A DNA stretch of 64,000 bases, taken from positions 91,481,481 through 91,545,480 of the forward strand of contig CM031607.1 of the NCBI GenBank assembly GCA_018398815.1. Direction: 5' to 3'. Position 1 is the first letter of the stretch. Each line of letters begins with the position of its first letter. This DNA is from Conus ventricosus (taxonomy: Eukaryota > Mollusca > Gastropoda > Neogastropoda > Conidae). Under the pieces are notes generated by a model. That model was not told the DNA's origin and searched no databases. It was given only the letters and a program-made list of their open reading frames with translations. Position numbers and translations under genes: made by a program. Below, one piece after another: positions 33,912-43,791 of the stretch.

Positions 33912-34130
33912 CTATGTTTTTATCTTAAATAGTAAATGTCTAAGATAGTACACACACGCCTCAAAAAACGTGTCATCGTTGAGGATGTCTTGCTCAGCGT
34001 TCTCTGCATAGATCTTAATGAAGGTCTTACATCCGAAGCAACCGCATTGATTACAATTTGGGTCTATGGAAATGTCTTTTATAGACTCCAGGTCTTTATT
34101 TATTGACTTCATCATTTTATAATACGCCAT
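33912..34130 (-). CDS. Small Polinton protein with Cys cluster
   Basis: 72 residues, intact. Start ATG at 34,130 with TATAAAAA a few bases upstream on the - strand. It contains C-N-Q-C-G-C-F-G-C-K-T-F (residues about 27-38), a dense cysteine motif that could bind metal or form disulphides. I do not recognise the family. Divergent from the minus-strand genes to its right, with an AT-rich gap of about 100 bp. Confidence 0.6.
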   Translation of the reverse strand: MAYYKMMKSINKDLESIKDISIDPNCNQCGCFGCKTFIKIYAENAEQDILNDDTFFEACVYYLRHLLFKIKT

Positions 34131-34236
34131 GATCTATTTTTATAAAAAAATTTAAAATATTATTCCATTATAAATGGATCAAAATGATGCTTTGTTATTG
34201 GCGGTTTTGGTGTGCAGTTGTGTTCGGCTTCTGTAT

Positions 34237-34635
34237 TTAGCGGTGGAGATTGTTTGGGCTCTTGTTTTTGCCAGCGTTGTTTATATATTTTATAACCGTA
34301 ATAACCGCCCCAGCAGCAGCAGCAAGAGCACCAAAAATGACAACAGTTTTAAGTTCAATATTCCATGAAGACTTTGGGGCCCTTGTATCACATGGAGTTT
34401 TTATAGCTGGCATTGAATCAACTTGTTCTGGCGTTGGGGGTGCATGATGAGTCATATTCTGTAACATTAATTTTTTTTGTCTGTTCCACTCTGCTAATTT
34501 TCTTCCTGCTTCAACACGCCCAGGATTTTTAATGGTCTCCACCTGATTCAGCGTTTTCTGCTGATTTTCTGGCTTGGTTACTTTCTCCACCTGATTCAGT
34601 GTTTTCTGATTCTGCTGATTTTCCAGATCGTTCAT
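34237..34635 (-). CDS. Polinton membrane protein with basic N-R-Q-K-K motif
   Basis: 132 residues, intact frame. The N-terminal half has a degenerate internal repeat (Q-K-T-L-N-Q-V-E twice) and the basic stretch G-R-V-E-A-G-R-K-L-A-E-W-N-R-Q-K-K (about residues 39-55), similar to short basic motifs in other Polinton proteins. A single hydrophobic helix (T-V-V-I-F-G-A-L-A-A-A-A-G-A-V-I) lies near residues 97-115, followed by a short basic tail. Its start overlaps the end of the next gene by four bases (ATGA), indicating a polycistronic or tightly packed arrangement. Possibly virion-membrane or minor core protein; function not known. Confidence 0.7.
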   Translation of the reverse strand: MNDLENQQNQKTLNQVEKVTKPENQQKTLNQVETIKNPGRVEAGRKLAEWNRQKKLMLQNMTHHAPPTPEQVDSMPAIKTPCDTRAPKSSWNIELKTVVIFGALAAAAGAVITVIKYINNAGKNKSPNNLHR

Positions 34636-35102
34636 TTTGAAGGGAAAAAATCTATATGATTAAAAGTTATTAATCCCATGATTAATGGCGATAACAATGT
34701 TCCAAATCTATAGTATAAATCACACCCTAGAGACTCTAATGACTTTGTTAAAACTGGATCTTGCGTTAAATCATACGTAAGATCTTGTTCAGAATCAATG
34801 GGTGCAAATCTACTGACTAGTTTAGTGTACAAACTAAGAACCGTTTGCCCCACACTTTTCACCATTCTAGACCCTAGCTGCGCTTCATACCTGTTATGAT
34901 ACTTTAAAATGTCTTGTGGCGGCATCTGTTGAATCTGTTCAATGCTGAATTCAGTTCCGAGGAACTGTTTTGTTTTTCCACATGCTGCCAAAGAATACAG
35001 CCTCTCCTTTTTGGGCATAATAGCTTGGTCATCAACTTGGTCATTCATAAGTTCAGGAAGGTTTAGGCTGCCTTGTAGCTGTAGGAGATCATCGCTGTTC
35101 AT
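34632..35102 (-). CDS. Polinton conserved-looking protein, 156 aa
   Basis: Intact frame, ATG at 35,102, overlapping the downstream gene by four bases. Features: acidic N terminus, D-I-L-K-Y-H-N-R-Y-E-A-Q-L-G near residues 65-78, and a hydrophobic C-terminal stretch (F-G-T-L-L-S-P-L-I-M-G-L-I-T-F). Regular helical spacing suggests a structural protein. No family is recognised with certainty. The bidirectional 37-bp AT-rich gap to the + gene at 35,140 probably holds both promoters. Confidence 0.7.
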   Translation of the reverse strand: MNSDDLLQLQGSLNLPELMNDQVDDQAIMPKKERLYSLAACGKTKQFLGTEFSIEQIQQMPPQDILKYHNRYEAQLGSRMVKSVGQTVLSLYTKLVSRFAPIDSEQDLTYDLTQDPVLTKSLESLGCDLYYRFGTLLSPLIMGLITFNHIDFFPSK

Positions 35103-35139
35103 GTTTTTTATTAAATTATAATTATTTTATTTTATAAAA

Positions 35140-35371
35140 ATGAGCACCAAAAAAAACTGTTGCTAACCTTGTATACCATTCTGCTGTTATTGGAGGCCTA
35201 AGTGTAGGATACTCAATGCTTGGTAAAAGCTTGTTAAGAATTAAACCAGCAGATCTTGGCAAACTAGACTTTGAGGATTCAGCAAAGCTAATTGCTATCA
35301 TTGCAGCTTCGGTTGCCACGAAAGATTTTCTAGTCAAGCAAGGAATAATTCCAGACAATATAAATATGTAA
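35140..35371 (+). CDS. Small Polinton membrane protein (one-base break in an A run)
   Basis: ATG at 35,140 directly preceded by TATAAAA. The frame is lost after four codons at an A8 run (35,149-35,156) and continues one base over to TAA at 35,369-35,371, giving about 76 residues if the run were one base shorter. The second part has a glycine-rich hydrophobic stretch (S-A-V-I-G-G-L-S-V-G-Y) and an I-A-I-I-A-A-S-V-A segment. Small proteins of this look recur in Polintons. A frame on the opposite strand here is a shadow. Confidence 0.6.
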
Positions 35372-35395
35372 GAAAAAAAAATACATTTATAAAAA

Positions 35396-35803
35396 ATGGC
35401 TTTCACTCGCAATAATGATAGGCGGCGCTGTGGTGAATGCGCTTGCTTTTAGCGGAAGTAATTTCGCATTAGTAAACTACGGGATGACGGCGAGAGAAAA
35501 AGACATAACAAAGCTATGGAGGAACTAGCAGCTGCACAAGACGCCTATGAAAAGCAGAGACTTGAGCAGTTAGATTTTATTAATGACACATTGAAAGAAC
35601 AGGGGCATGCAGCTTACACATTTAAAAATGTTGATCAAGCAATAAAACAATATTATCTAGTAACAGGCAAACCGGTCCAGACATTGCCCCCACCAAAATT
35701 CAGTGACTTTTATCAACCATCAGAAAACAAAAGATGCAAGAAATCGCGTTTATTGTCTTTGGGTATGACCGTCGTGTATTTTGTTGCACATAATATTGGC
35801 TGA
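35396..35803 (+). CDS. Polinton protein with N-terminal hydrophobic segment and coiled region (frame-broken)
   Basis: ATG at 35,396 immediately after TATAAAAA. After a one-base slip it reads I-M-I-G-G-A-V-V-N-A-L-A-F-S-G-S-N, a hydrophobic anchor; after a second slip near 35,515 the remainder is intact (A-A-A-Q-D-A-Y-E-K-Q-R-L-E-Q-L-D-F-I-N, then T-F-K-N-V-D-Q-A-I). The G-G-A-x-V-N-A-L-A-F-S-G-x-N segment with a downstream charged helix and R-L-D-F-I-N is, from memory, a recurrent Polinton/adintovirus protein of unknown role. Ends 7 bp before the integrase gene. Confidence 0.7.
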
Positions 35804-35810
35804 GTAAAAA

Positions 35811-36758
35811 ATGAACAAAATCTATTATTCGCCCAAAGGATATTGGAAGGGCATCACAGCAATACAAAAGCTAAGCCAAGCGGCGGGAGTCAGTGAACAA
35901 ACAGCAAAGGAATGGTTATCTAAACAAGCGATTTGGCAAATTTATTTACCTGCCCCTAGACGAATACAGAGACCGCACTTTGTGAACACAACTCCAAACG
36001 ACACCCATCAAATGGATCTTCTATATTTACCCTCTGATAGGATTAGACGAAAAAGATTTAAGTACGCACTCACAGTTATTGACATGGCTTCAAGATATAA
36101 AGATGCGGAACCATTAACACAAAGAGTGCTTCTGCTGTTGCTGTCGCTATACAGCTGATATACCAACGAGGCCCCTTAACTTATCCTCGCATGATTCAAG
36201 TTGATGATGGAAAAGAATTTAAAGGCCAAGTGAATCAATTATTGTTAAAACATAGAGTTACCATTAAAAGAGGCATTCCAGGAGTTCACAGATCACAGGC
36301 TTTAGTTGAAAACTTTAACAAACAGTTAGCCGAAAGACTTTTCTCCTACCAGTATCACAGAGAGCTGATTGACAATTCTCGCAACACAGAATGGGTTAGA
36401 AGACTGCCCTCAGTTTTGCGCGCAATGAATAATGAAGAATTTAAAGGGTTAAAACCAGTACAAGCAATCAAAAACAAACAATAAATGTTGTTGAAGGAGA
36501 GTCTTCATCCGGCAAACTATTGCCATTTGGTTAAAAGTAAGGTACCTTTATTTACCGGGAGAAGCAGAAGGGGACACTCGCATCAGGGCAACCGATCCAG
36601 TTTGGAGTGTTGATCCATATGAAATAAAAAGAATTGTAAAAATGAATCCGCCCGTGTATTATTTACGAGAAACTGACACAACAAAACAACCAGCTCCTCA
36701 AAGATCTTTTGTGAAAGAAGAACTGCAGATAATCCCACCGGACACAGTTCCGCTTTAA
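35811..36758 (+). CDS. Polinton integrase (rve/DDE, frame-broken)
   Basis: Retroviral-type integrase that inserts the element DNA. The N-terminal helical region (35,811-35,960) resembles the Polinton integrase start; first catalytic Asp in H-Q-M-D-L-L-Y (about 36,006-36,026), V-I-D-M-A-S-R-Y near 36,078, second Asp in V-D-D-G-K-E-F (about 36,199-36,219), Glu in A-L-V-E-N-F-N (about 36,300-36,320), with 34 residues between the second Asp and Glu. The C-terminal beta-rich domain runs to TAA at 36,756-36,758. Frame slips near 36,125-36,185 and 36,484-36,535. No TATA box abuts this start. Confidence 0.9.
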
Positions 36759-36788
36759 TTAATTTACGTAAATATATTTGAGTTTAAA

Positions 36789-37013
36789 ATGGAAGCTCAG
36801 AAGGAAGTGCAGAACGAAACAAGAATGGTGAAGGAAGAGACCTTGAAAATGATACGGGAATCATTTCATGCGTGTAATGCTATTAAGGAAACATTTTCGA
36901 GGATTAATCAATGCATGCTAAATCATCCAGATCACCTACAACTCAAACCCCCAAATTGGGAAAAAGAATATCTTGAAATAATAAAAAAAATTCAAACGCA
37001 TCAAGCAACATGA
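36789..37013 (+). CDS. Small Polinton helical protein, 74 aa
   Basis: Intact. Charged and helical (K-E-E-T-L-K-M-I-R-E-S-F), with Cys at two positions. It follows the integrase after 30 bp. Its stop codon overlaps the ATG of the next small frame (ATGA at 37,010-37,013). Family not recognised. Confidence 0.5.
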   Translation: MEAQKEVQNETRMVKEETLKMIRESFHACNAIKETFSRINQCMLNHPDHLQLKPPNWEKEYLEIIKKIQTHQAT

Positions 37014-37123
37014 GAAAAGATTTAAATGAATTGGATGAAGCTATGATTGATCTTATAATAAAAGTTGATGAAAAATATAAACCCCCCTGTTTATGCGGTC
37101 CTCCAGTGCCCGATTGCATATGA
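37010..37123 (+). CDS. Micro-ORF, 37 aa, with C-L-C-G-P-P motif
   Basis: Starts inside the stop of the preceding gene, encodes M-R-K-D-L-N-E-L-D-E-A-M-I-D-L then P-P-C-L-C-G-P-P-V-P-D-C-I and stops. Its last 33 bp overlap, on the opposite strand, the 3' end of the polymerase gene. The coupled ATGA start argues for it; the small size argues against. Confidence 0.4.
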   Translation: MRKDLNELDEAMIDLIIKVDEKYKPPCLCGPPVPDCI

Positions 37124-40100
37124 AAACTCTGGATTAACAAACACGCGTTTTGTGTTTGTTCTATCTAACGACTTCTTTGTTACAACTGTTGTGTTGATCT
37201 CATGTAGATTAGATCGCAGTTTTACGTTGTCATGATGAAAAGTCTTATTGCCAAAAAATGCTTCTTTGTAGTTGTCATGTGATATGTTTGACTGCACAAC
37301 GCTGCGAGATATTCCCTTTGCTTTCTTAATGATTTTCTCCTGGCTCGAAATACTGTACATTTTTGACCTTAAACCAACAAACTCCTTGATCACCTTTCCA
37401 GATAATTCATCCTTCATCTTTCCTAAAACCTTCTATTAACGGATGAATGCAAAGGCGAATCTTTAGGGTAATCAGATGTGTCATACCATCCTGCATGCCC
37501 TTTAGCTACTTCGGTTTCCATGTCTTTATAGATGTCTTCAGTAGGGATATCTATAACAAAACTATCTGTATCTGTGTAAAGCACTCTGGACTCTGGATAC
37601 GAGGGCTTAAAGTAGTCATAAAGAAACTCTAACATCAAAAGCTTTGATAATTCTAAAACAGTAAACCCAATAAATACAGGTTTGTCCAATTTGACTTTCT
37701 TTTTTTTCATCATTATGCCGAAAAGCTGATCATGGAATCTTCTAAAGTCCTGATAATTTGGTTTAGAAGTCAGCTTAATTGCTTCGTTCTCTCTGGTGAC
37801 CAATCTGACATCTTTACGCTTGTGCGGATTCTCCATAGTCTTTCCAAAACAGCTGTTGTTCATCAACTTGAAAAAGTCTTTTCTGAAGCATCTGTGGATT
37901 TAGTTCTGAGATCAGTGTTCTTCATGATGTATGGTTTCATGAACTGTTCTTGATCAAAGCAATTATGCGATGAACTGCTGTCAACTTTAACCCATGTCTT
38001 AAATAAAATTGCAGAAGTCTGTAATGAACAGACATAATTTTTTTTGCCTCGAAGATTAGGCACAAGTTTAGGTGGTTCTCTTGGATCCATCTTTAGACTT
38101 TCTGCTGCTAATGGATAGTCATTATGCAGGTCATGGAGTTCCTGAGGATATTCTAAGTCAACTTCTAGAATGAAGCCACGCTGTTGATCAGGCGTTAAAC
38201 TGCCCAACCACTTTAATGCCTTTTGAATATATTCGGATCACCGCCTGTGTACATTTTAAAGTTGCGTAATGGAAGCGATTGTGCCATAGCCCAACCATAC
38301 AGATTGTTTGCATCTAAATACATAGATAGTTAGACCTTTTACTGGGATCATAATCGTCCAAGTATTTGTTGTTTGCTTTACAGTAATGATGCGACGCCAT
38401 ACTAATTCCCCCACGCAATCCGTTTTCAATCATCTGAATCATTGGTAAATCCGACAATAAATCAATCTGTACTCCAGTAAACTTTAAGAAAGCGTCCCAG
38501 CTCATCCCGGGCGCAGAAATATAATGCGCGGGATCCAGGCTATAATGTTTCATGCAGGTCTTTCTATAATTTTCAAAAATATCCGCCAACAAACATGTAT
38601 CAGCCATCAAGTAGGAGTCATGATAGTCTCCCATCGTTTTACACTCTAACTTTTGCCACGCATCTTGAGCATGCTGGTAATCAGAATCGCTGATGTCCTT
38701 TCCTCTGAGACTAGAAAAGAACGCGCCTTTAGGTGGAAGCGTATCTTCAGCAAACCTTTCCCAACTGTTCATGTACTCATAAGGATAAACGCCCTTTCTA
38801 ACAAGAGTTGAGTCAAAATATTCTTCTGTTATTGGGCAGGACTTTAAGGACATTGCCAGTGCCTCTAATGAGCCCATCATGTGTTGCATAGAGTCATAAA
38901 AAGACATGTTATTTAGATTAAAGCACATGTACTTTTCTGATGACTGTGCGATGCATGACACCCTAAAGGCATCGTCTACTGCTATTCATTATAAGGTGAG
39001 AGTCGTAACCTCGCAAGTTATGAAAGAAGATGGGCAGCTTCCATGTCTTAGGATCAAACTTTAGTTGAAGATTGCATTTACTGTGTGCTGCTCCTCTGAA
39101 CTTTCCGCTAATGTGATCATGGTCTCTTACTTTTGGATTTGTTGCTTCTTCACTGAGTTCTAAACACAAATCCAACAATGTGTGGCTGAGTCATACTGTT
39201 GTTGGTCTTCAGGCGTCATTATGATTTCAGATAAATTCAGATTATTAGAACAGCGTTACGCACTTGCTGCATGCGTTCTAAGAAGATTCTGCAGCATTTG
39301 ATCCTCTGTATAATTCTGGCTCTGAATGAGCGCCATCCGACCTGACAATAACGAAGGCAAATGAACAGATCTGATGATTACTCATTAAGACTGTTTTAGG
39401 AAGTCTCTGTGGCGTTGGGCCTTCATAAGGAACAATAAGCGACTCGAAGTCTGCGTAAACTACGTATGGACTGTTTTTGCAGCCGTTTCCAGTTCTTAAA
39501 ACTAACTTAGATCCGGGCGGGGCGTAGTTAGTTCTGTATTACAGTCAACTGGACCAATACAATGTTTCTTATGTTCACTTGCGGCTTGAACAGATGGCAT
39601 TCTTGTTAAACATTTTCTGCGAATTCTTGTTTATGGTAATGCTTTGAAGTATGCCGCAATAATCTACTCATTGTGCGTATTAATGTGTAATGCGGTAGCC
39701 CCGCTGGTGAAAACATCAGTAGTAAGTCAACATGATTTTTGTCTGGTTCGCCAATCGTTGGACTGTTCTTGGACACTTTAATCGGTTGTAGATTTGTTTC
39801 CTCATCCCATGTGTAGACATTAACAGTTATTGGTTTGTTTTGCTCTTCAAACTGATCAATTTGGTCTACACTAACAGAAAGGACACCCCACTAAAGTTAA
39901 GATCATTGATGTACGGGTGATAGTTAGACACTCTCTCTGCGTTTTTGCGGGCGTGATGCAGCCTTGCGAGAACACACCACATAAAACATTTGTTGTCTGT
40001 ATTCCTTATGTTTAAAACTGCTCTTTTTGCAAAATAATGCTGGAGGTAGTGGAATGTAAGCCCTGCCTACAATCGGCGCATACTTAGCCTGTTTTAATCT

Positions 40101-40485
40101 AATCTCTAAGACTTCGCCCTCTGACCAACCAGAGCCTCTCATTTTGGCTTCTTCAGCGGCCACATCAAACTGTGTAAGCAGTTGGTCTGCCCAACCAGGT
40201 GTTAAGTCATTATGAGAAAGAATAGCCTGTTGTTTAGTTGAGACCCAGACTTCTAGATTTTCTTCATTTATTGTTACATAGTCGATTAAAACAGCTAACA
40301 TTACTTTAACTGGCGGGTCTATTGTTAGTTTACTTGGAACTTGAGAAATAGCATGAACAACACTTGCCTGTACGTTTGTTGGGTCAATGACTTCTAAATC
40401 AATATCATTCAGCGCTCTTGATAAACGCTCTCTCTCAAGCATTCCTTCAAACAATTCGTCTTGTCCTTCATATATCTTTTGCCAT
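37091..40485 (-). CDS. Polinton protein-primed DNA polymerase B (frame-broken)
   Basis: Replicative polymerase of the element, acting with a protein primer. Order on -: N-terminal region from 40,485 (ending in Y-I-P-L-P near 40,050); zinc/HNH-like R-D-H-D-H-I-S-G-K-F-R-G-A near 39,110; exonuclease motif F-F-H-N-L-R-G-Y-D-S near 39,010; D-S-T-L-V-R-K-G-V-Y-P-Y-E near 38,800; motif A-type V-D-L-E-Y-P near 38,160; motif B N-N-S-C-F-G near 37,850; motif C Y-T-D-T-D-S (37,561-37,578). About 3.4 kb, the expected size. At least six frame changes (near 40,470, 39,900, several at 39,180-39,900, 38,962, 38,215-38,310, 37,866 and 37,420). Catalytic residues are present. No TATA box abuts the start. Confidence 0.95.
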
Positions 40486-40535
40486 GTTGAGTTTCTTTTC
40501 TAACTCAAAATATTTATTTAAATTAAAAAAAATAC

Positions 40536-41258
40536 TTAATTAGAACCAATATCAACGGTCTTTTTGCGCTTGGACTCATAAACTAAAGTATAAACACCCT
40601 TTGGCGTTGTTAATGTGAGCTGTTTAGAACAGAGTTTAATGTCTCGTTTACTTTTTTTAAGCATTCCTTTTTTATCTGCTCGGCGTCTGGCTGTTGAGAA
40701 AAACTTGCCCTCGCCTTTCTTTGAAGATCAAACTTTTGTCTTTTGTAGTCATCAAAATCGGCCTGTAAACGATTAAATTCTTCATCCGTGATGTTTGAGT
40801 CAACAAGCGCTTTATTTATTGTCAGTTTAAACGAACTAAGTTTAGCCGTTATTAGTTGAACCATAGCTGTGTGCTTTTGGAGTTTAGTTTTTAATTTTTG
40901 CCAGCCGCACTTACAGCTAATGAACACAGGCCAAGAGCTAAAGACAAACCTCCTAGAGGTAAAGCTGCGGGTGCGCCTATGCCCGTTGCTAAGAGACTAA
41001 CACTTGTTCCTGCTGATAGAGCGCTTATAGTCGATGCTCCAGTATTAACATATGTAACAGCATTAAAGGCAGCAGAATACCTTCGTTTGGTTTTGCTGTA
41101 TTTTGAAAGGTCCTGCTCTAGTTTTTGTTGCATTTGTGTAATGTTTGTTAATCTGAAGGCTTTTATGTCAGGGTTTCTATAACAGCAGAATTGCCTGCTA
41201 TCCCTTCGTTTGGTAACTCTGGCGCTGTAGGTACTTTTGGATAAACGTGAACAGACAT
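40536..41258 (-). CDS. Polinton membrane protein with long glycine/alanine-rich hairpin (frame-broken)
   Basis: ATG at 41,258, preceded on - by TATAAAAAGC. Short proline-rich leader, slip near 41,175, then basic helix (D-L-S-K-Y-S-K-T-K-R-R-Y) and two adjoining hydrophobic stretches (T-I-S-A-L-S-A-G-T-S-V-S-L-L-A-T-G-I-G and L-P-L-G-G-L-S-L-A-L-G-L-C-S-L-A), slip near 40,905, then a charged helical C-terminal region, slip near 40,620, and an end at TAA 40,536. This hydrophobic-hairpin-plus-coil architecture resembles membrane-active structural proteins in Polintons and related viruses. Function is inferred only from architecture. Confidence 0.65.
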
Positions 41259-41281
41259 GCTTTTTATAAAATAAAAATAAT

Positions 41282-42545
41282 TTAGTATTGTATATCTTTT
41301 AATCTGTTATTTTCAATATTCAGCTGCGCATCAATATATTAAAAACAAATGTACATTAAGCGGTTTATCGGCTTCTTCTTCTTTATCAATTTGAATGTTT
41401 ATTACGTCTCTCACAGTTCTCCCGCTTCCATGTAACTGATTATCCTCCGTTGACCTTAGGTCAATCCATAAACCGTATTTTGTTGTTAAATAATCATCAA
41501 GTCTTACACTGTGAAGGTGTAGATCTTTAGACACAAGGTCAACTGTTGGATTTCTACACCTCCCACCTCCAAACAGTTTTCTTATTTCGTCAAAATGATG
41601 ATAAGGTTTAAGCCCGCTAGCATAGATTTGGGTTTGGACTGCCCTCAATCGAGCATTGTACTTTCGTTATTTTTGGATTAAAAAACTTTTCACTTCCTCT
41701 TTTGAATGGTTCTTCATCTTCACACAGCAATAAAATACCTTAAGCGATCTTGCTGCGGCACTAAAACTAAATTCCATATAGTGTCTGCCTGCTTTTGGGA
41801 TATGTTGTATGATGAATCACTCTTTCGTAATATATTGCTAATTTTGACTGATATTGTTGCTCAATCAGCCTTGCTAAATTAGGGTTGCTAACAACGTCAA
41901 ACTCTAACGCGATGTCAGAAATGCTGTACTTTGCTTCGGTGTCTGATGATTTGATAACCCGTTTGTATTCATTAAAAGTTAGTTCATATGACAATCTGTC
42001 TTTTAATGCTCCTTGAAAGTATGGCGCATGCGCTTTTAACAACTCAAAATCTAAGGGAATGGAAAAGCGATTTCCAAACGCAAAATTTACAGCCACATAC
42101 TTTTTGCCGTCTTTAGTATCTGCGGCACCTATTCTATGTTTTAGTGCTTCTTCATTTTCTATTCTTGAAACGCAAAGTCAGCCCTTCATTCCGGTTAGCC
42201 ATAGATCAGAATAGGTTAAAAATATGTCTGCATTGTGTAAAGAAAATATTTCTTGCCCCTCAAGTTTTATAGAAATTTTCTTAACGATTGCCCGTCCCAG
42301 ATTCTGTACAACTGTCCTGTTTGGGTCTGTTGTTGAAGCGAGCGCTATTTTGAAAGTAAGACGCGCAGAGCCTGGCACAATCAGGTCATTTGCTCCTAGG
42401 TCTGGAAATTTGACAGTAAGAATTTGATCTGCATCAATAGTAGATGGATTATTTGGAACAGTAATAGTCCGCTTATTTCCCTTCACGCCAAAGGGTTCTT
42501 TCAGTCTTCTATGCGGGTCAAGATCGAGCCATGTGCTTGTGACAT
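41282..42545 (-). CDS. Polinton major capsid protein, double jelly roll type (frame-broken)
   Basis: Probable hexon-like capsid protein. ATG at 42,545 directly preceded on - by TATAAAAAA. N-terminal part: V-P-N-N-P-S-T-I-D near 42,450, L-I-V-P-G-S-A-R-L-T-F-K-I near 42,370, L-G-R-A-I-V-K-K-I-S-I-K-L-E-G near 42,280 and D-I-F-L-T-Y-S-D-L-W near 42,215. C-terminal part: L-W-I-D-L-R-S-T-E-D-N near 41,440 and F-L-I-Y, then across one last slip D-A-Q-L-N-I. About 420 residues if continuous, somewhat short. Slips near 42,500, 42,100-42,175, 41,650-41,765 and 41,330. Assignment is by remembered pattern of Polinton capsid proteins. Confidence 0.8.
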
Positions 42546-42588
42546 TTTTTTATAAACAAAATAAAAAATTAATTAATTATTTAAAACC
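42546..42588. promoter_or_regulatory. Bidirectional AT-rich promoter gap between capsid gene and 42,589 gene
   Basis: 43 bp between divergent start codons; TATAAA (reverse for the capsid gene) abuts its ATG and TTTAAAACC precedes the other ATG. Confidence 0.5.
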
Positions 42589-43592
42589 ATGGCAGGCATT
42601 GAAGATGCAGAAGATTATGATGTTTTTGATCGTGGAGACGACATGAGTGAAATGATCCCTTTGACACAGCATCGCTCAATGCTCTCAATGCGGCATGAAT
42701 TAACAGAAAGTAAGGTTAAATCATTTTACGAAAGTTTAGGTCAAGAACCTCCCGAATTTATAGACCCAAATGATTTTGAATTAAAAGATGATCATTTGTC
42801 TGTAAAAAACGATCGAGGAGAACTTGTTCAGCTTACAACTAAAAAAGACCCATCAAAGTTTTTAGCCGTGGGTTCAATTAGAAATAGACTCCCTGCGAGC
42901 GTACAAAATCGCCTTGGCATTGCTAGACCAAAATTAGATAGGGATGCAGTTGCTAAACTTCAAAACACACTGCAAGAACTCCCAACAGATAACCAAATGC
43001 AAAACATGGAACTTAAAGAATTAAATCAATCAGCAGGTGAATTAATAAATGTAATAGAAGCAGAATCCAGTTTTTCAGAAGAAACAGCGTTAAAAACAAT
43101 TAATGATTCCCCATTGCCTATGCGGGAAATAGCGGCCCTTGATCGTGCTTTAAGAACCATTAGAGGCGAATTAACAAACAATTTAGCAAAACTAGGTGAA
43201 CTAGATGAGCATATAAAAAGAGAAAAAGAAAAACTCGTTGAGGCTGATGACGCCAACTTAGGGCGTGAGATTAAAGAAAGAATAGCCCAAAGACTAAAAG
43301 ATCTTGAACAAGAAAGATCAGCAAGACTAGAAGTGCTGACTACTAACCGAGACCTATTACGAACTCAAGTGAATAGAATAAGAGAAACTATCGAAAAAAA
43401 TTTTATATGAAGACGCAACGCTAGCAGAACGAATACGAACACTGTTTTAGAGAGCAAGGTGTCACATTAGCAAGCGTTATAACGGCCTTAGGATTTGCAA
43501 TAAGTACACTGGTGTTGGCTATTACAGGCGGCGGTGGAGGTCAAAGTCCAGTGCCTCCGCCACCATCACCTCCACCTGATAAATCATGGTAA
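42589..43592 (+). CDS. Polinton coiled-coil protein with C-terminal anchor and P-rich tail (frame-broken at the end)
   Basis: The longest intact stretch in the element (273 codons to 43,410), followed after slips at about 43,396 and 43,452 by a C-terminal membrane helix (A-S-V-I-T-A-L-G-F-A-I-S-T-L-V-L-A-I-T-G) and a G5 plus proline-rich tail ending at TAA 43,590-43,592. The N terminus is acidic; the middle (43,180-43,400) is a long heptad-like charged coil. The C-terminal L-F-R-E-Q-G-V-T-L-A-S-V-type anchor is a recurrent feature of one Polinton protein family of unknown role. It overlaps the next ATG by 7 bp. Confidence 0.75.
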
Positions 43593-43791
43593 AAAAACAG
43601 CTTGATCATCTTGCGAGTTTATTAAAAAAATTAGCTGGTAAAGCTATAGACTCTTTACCTGGCATATTAGGGGCATTGTCAGCTGGCTTTTGTCTACTGC
43701 AAGCAAAGTAGTTGGCTTTATGGCCGAGCACTTATGGACATTAGTTCTTGTAATAGTTGGGTTACTATTTAGTAAGATAAAGACCAAGTAA
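43586..43791 (+). CDS. Small Polinton double-membrane-segment protein (one-base break)
   Basis: ATG at 43,586 inside the end of the previous gene. It reads L-K-K-L-A-G-K-A-I-D-S-L-P-G-I-L-G-A, a slip near 43,680, then W-L-L-S-T-A-S-K-V-V-G-F and W-T-L-V-L-V-I-V-G-L-L-F. About 68 residues. The L-P-G-I-x-G-A-I-V-S-W-L pattern is, from memory, recurrent in Polintons. Ends in convergent overlap (27 bp) with the minus gene at 43,765. Confidence 0.6.

Noticed and set aside
34174..34368. 64-residue hydrophobic frame on + with TATAA before ATG
   Set aside because: Most of it is antisense to the hydrophobic end of the intact minus-strand gene 34,237-34,635; a hydrophobic stretch read backwards often looks hydrophobic.
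35122..35412. 96-residue frame on - inside the Polinton
   Set aside because: Shadow of the small + strand gene 35,140-35,371, whose frame is broken by one base in an A run.
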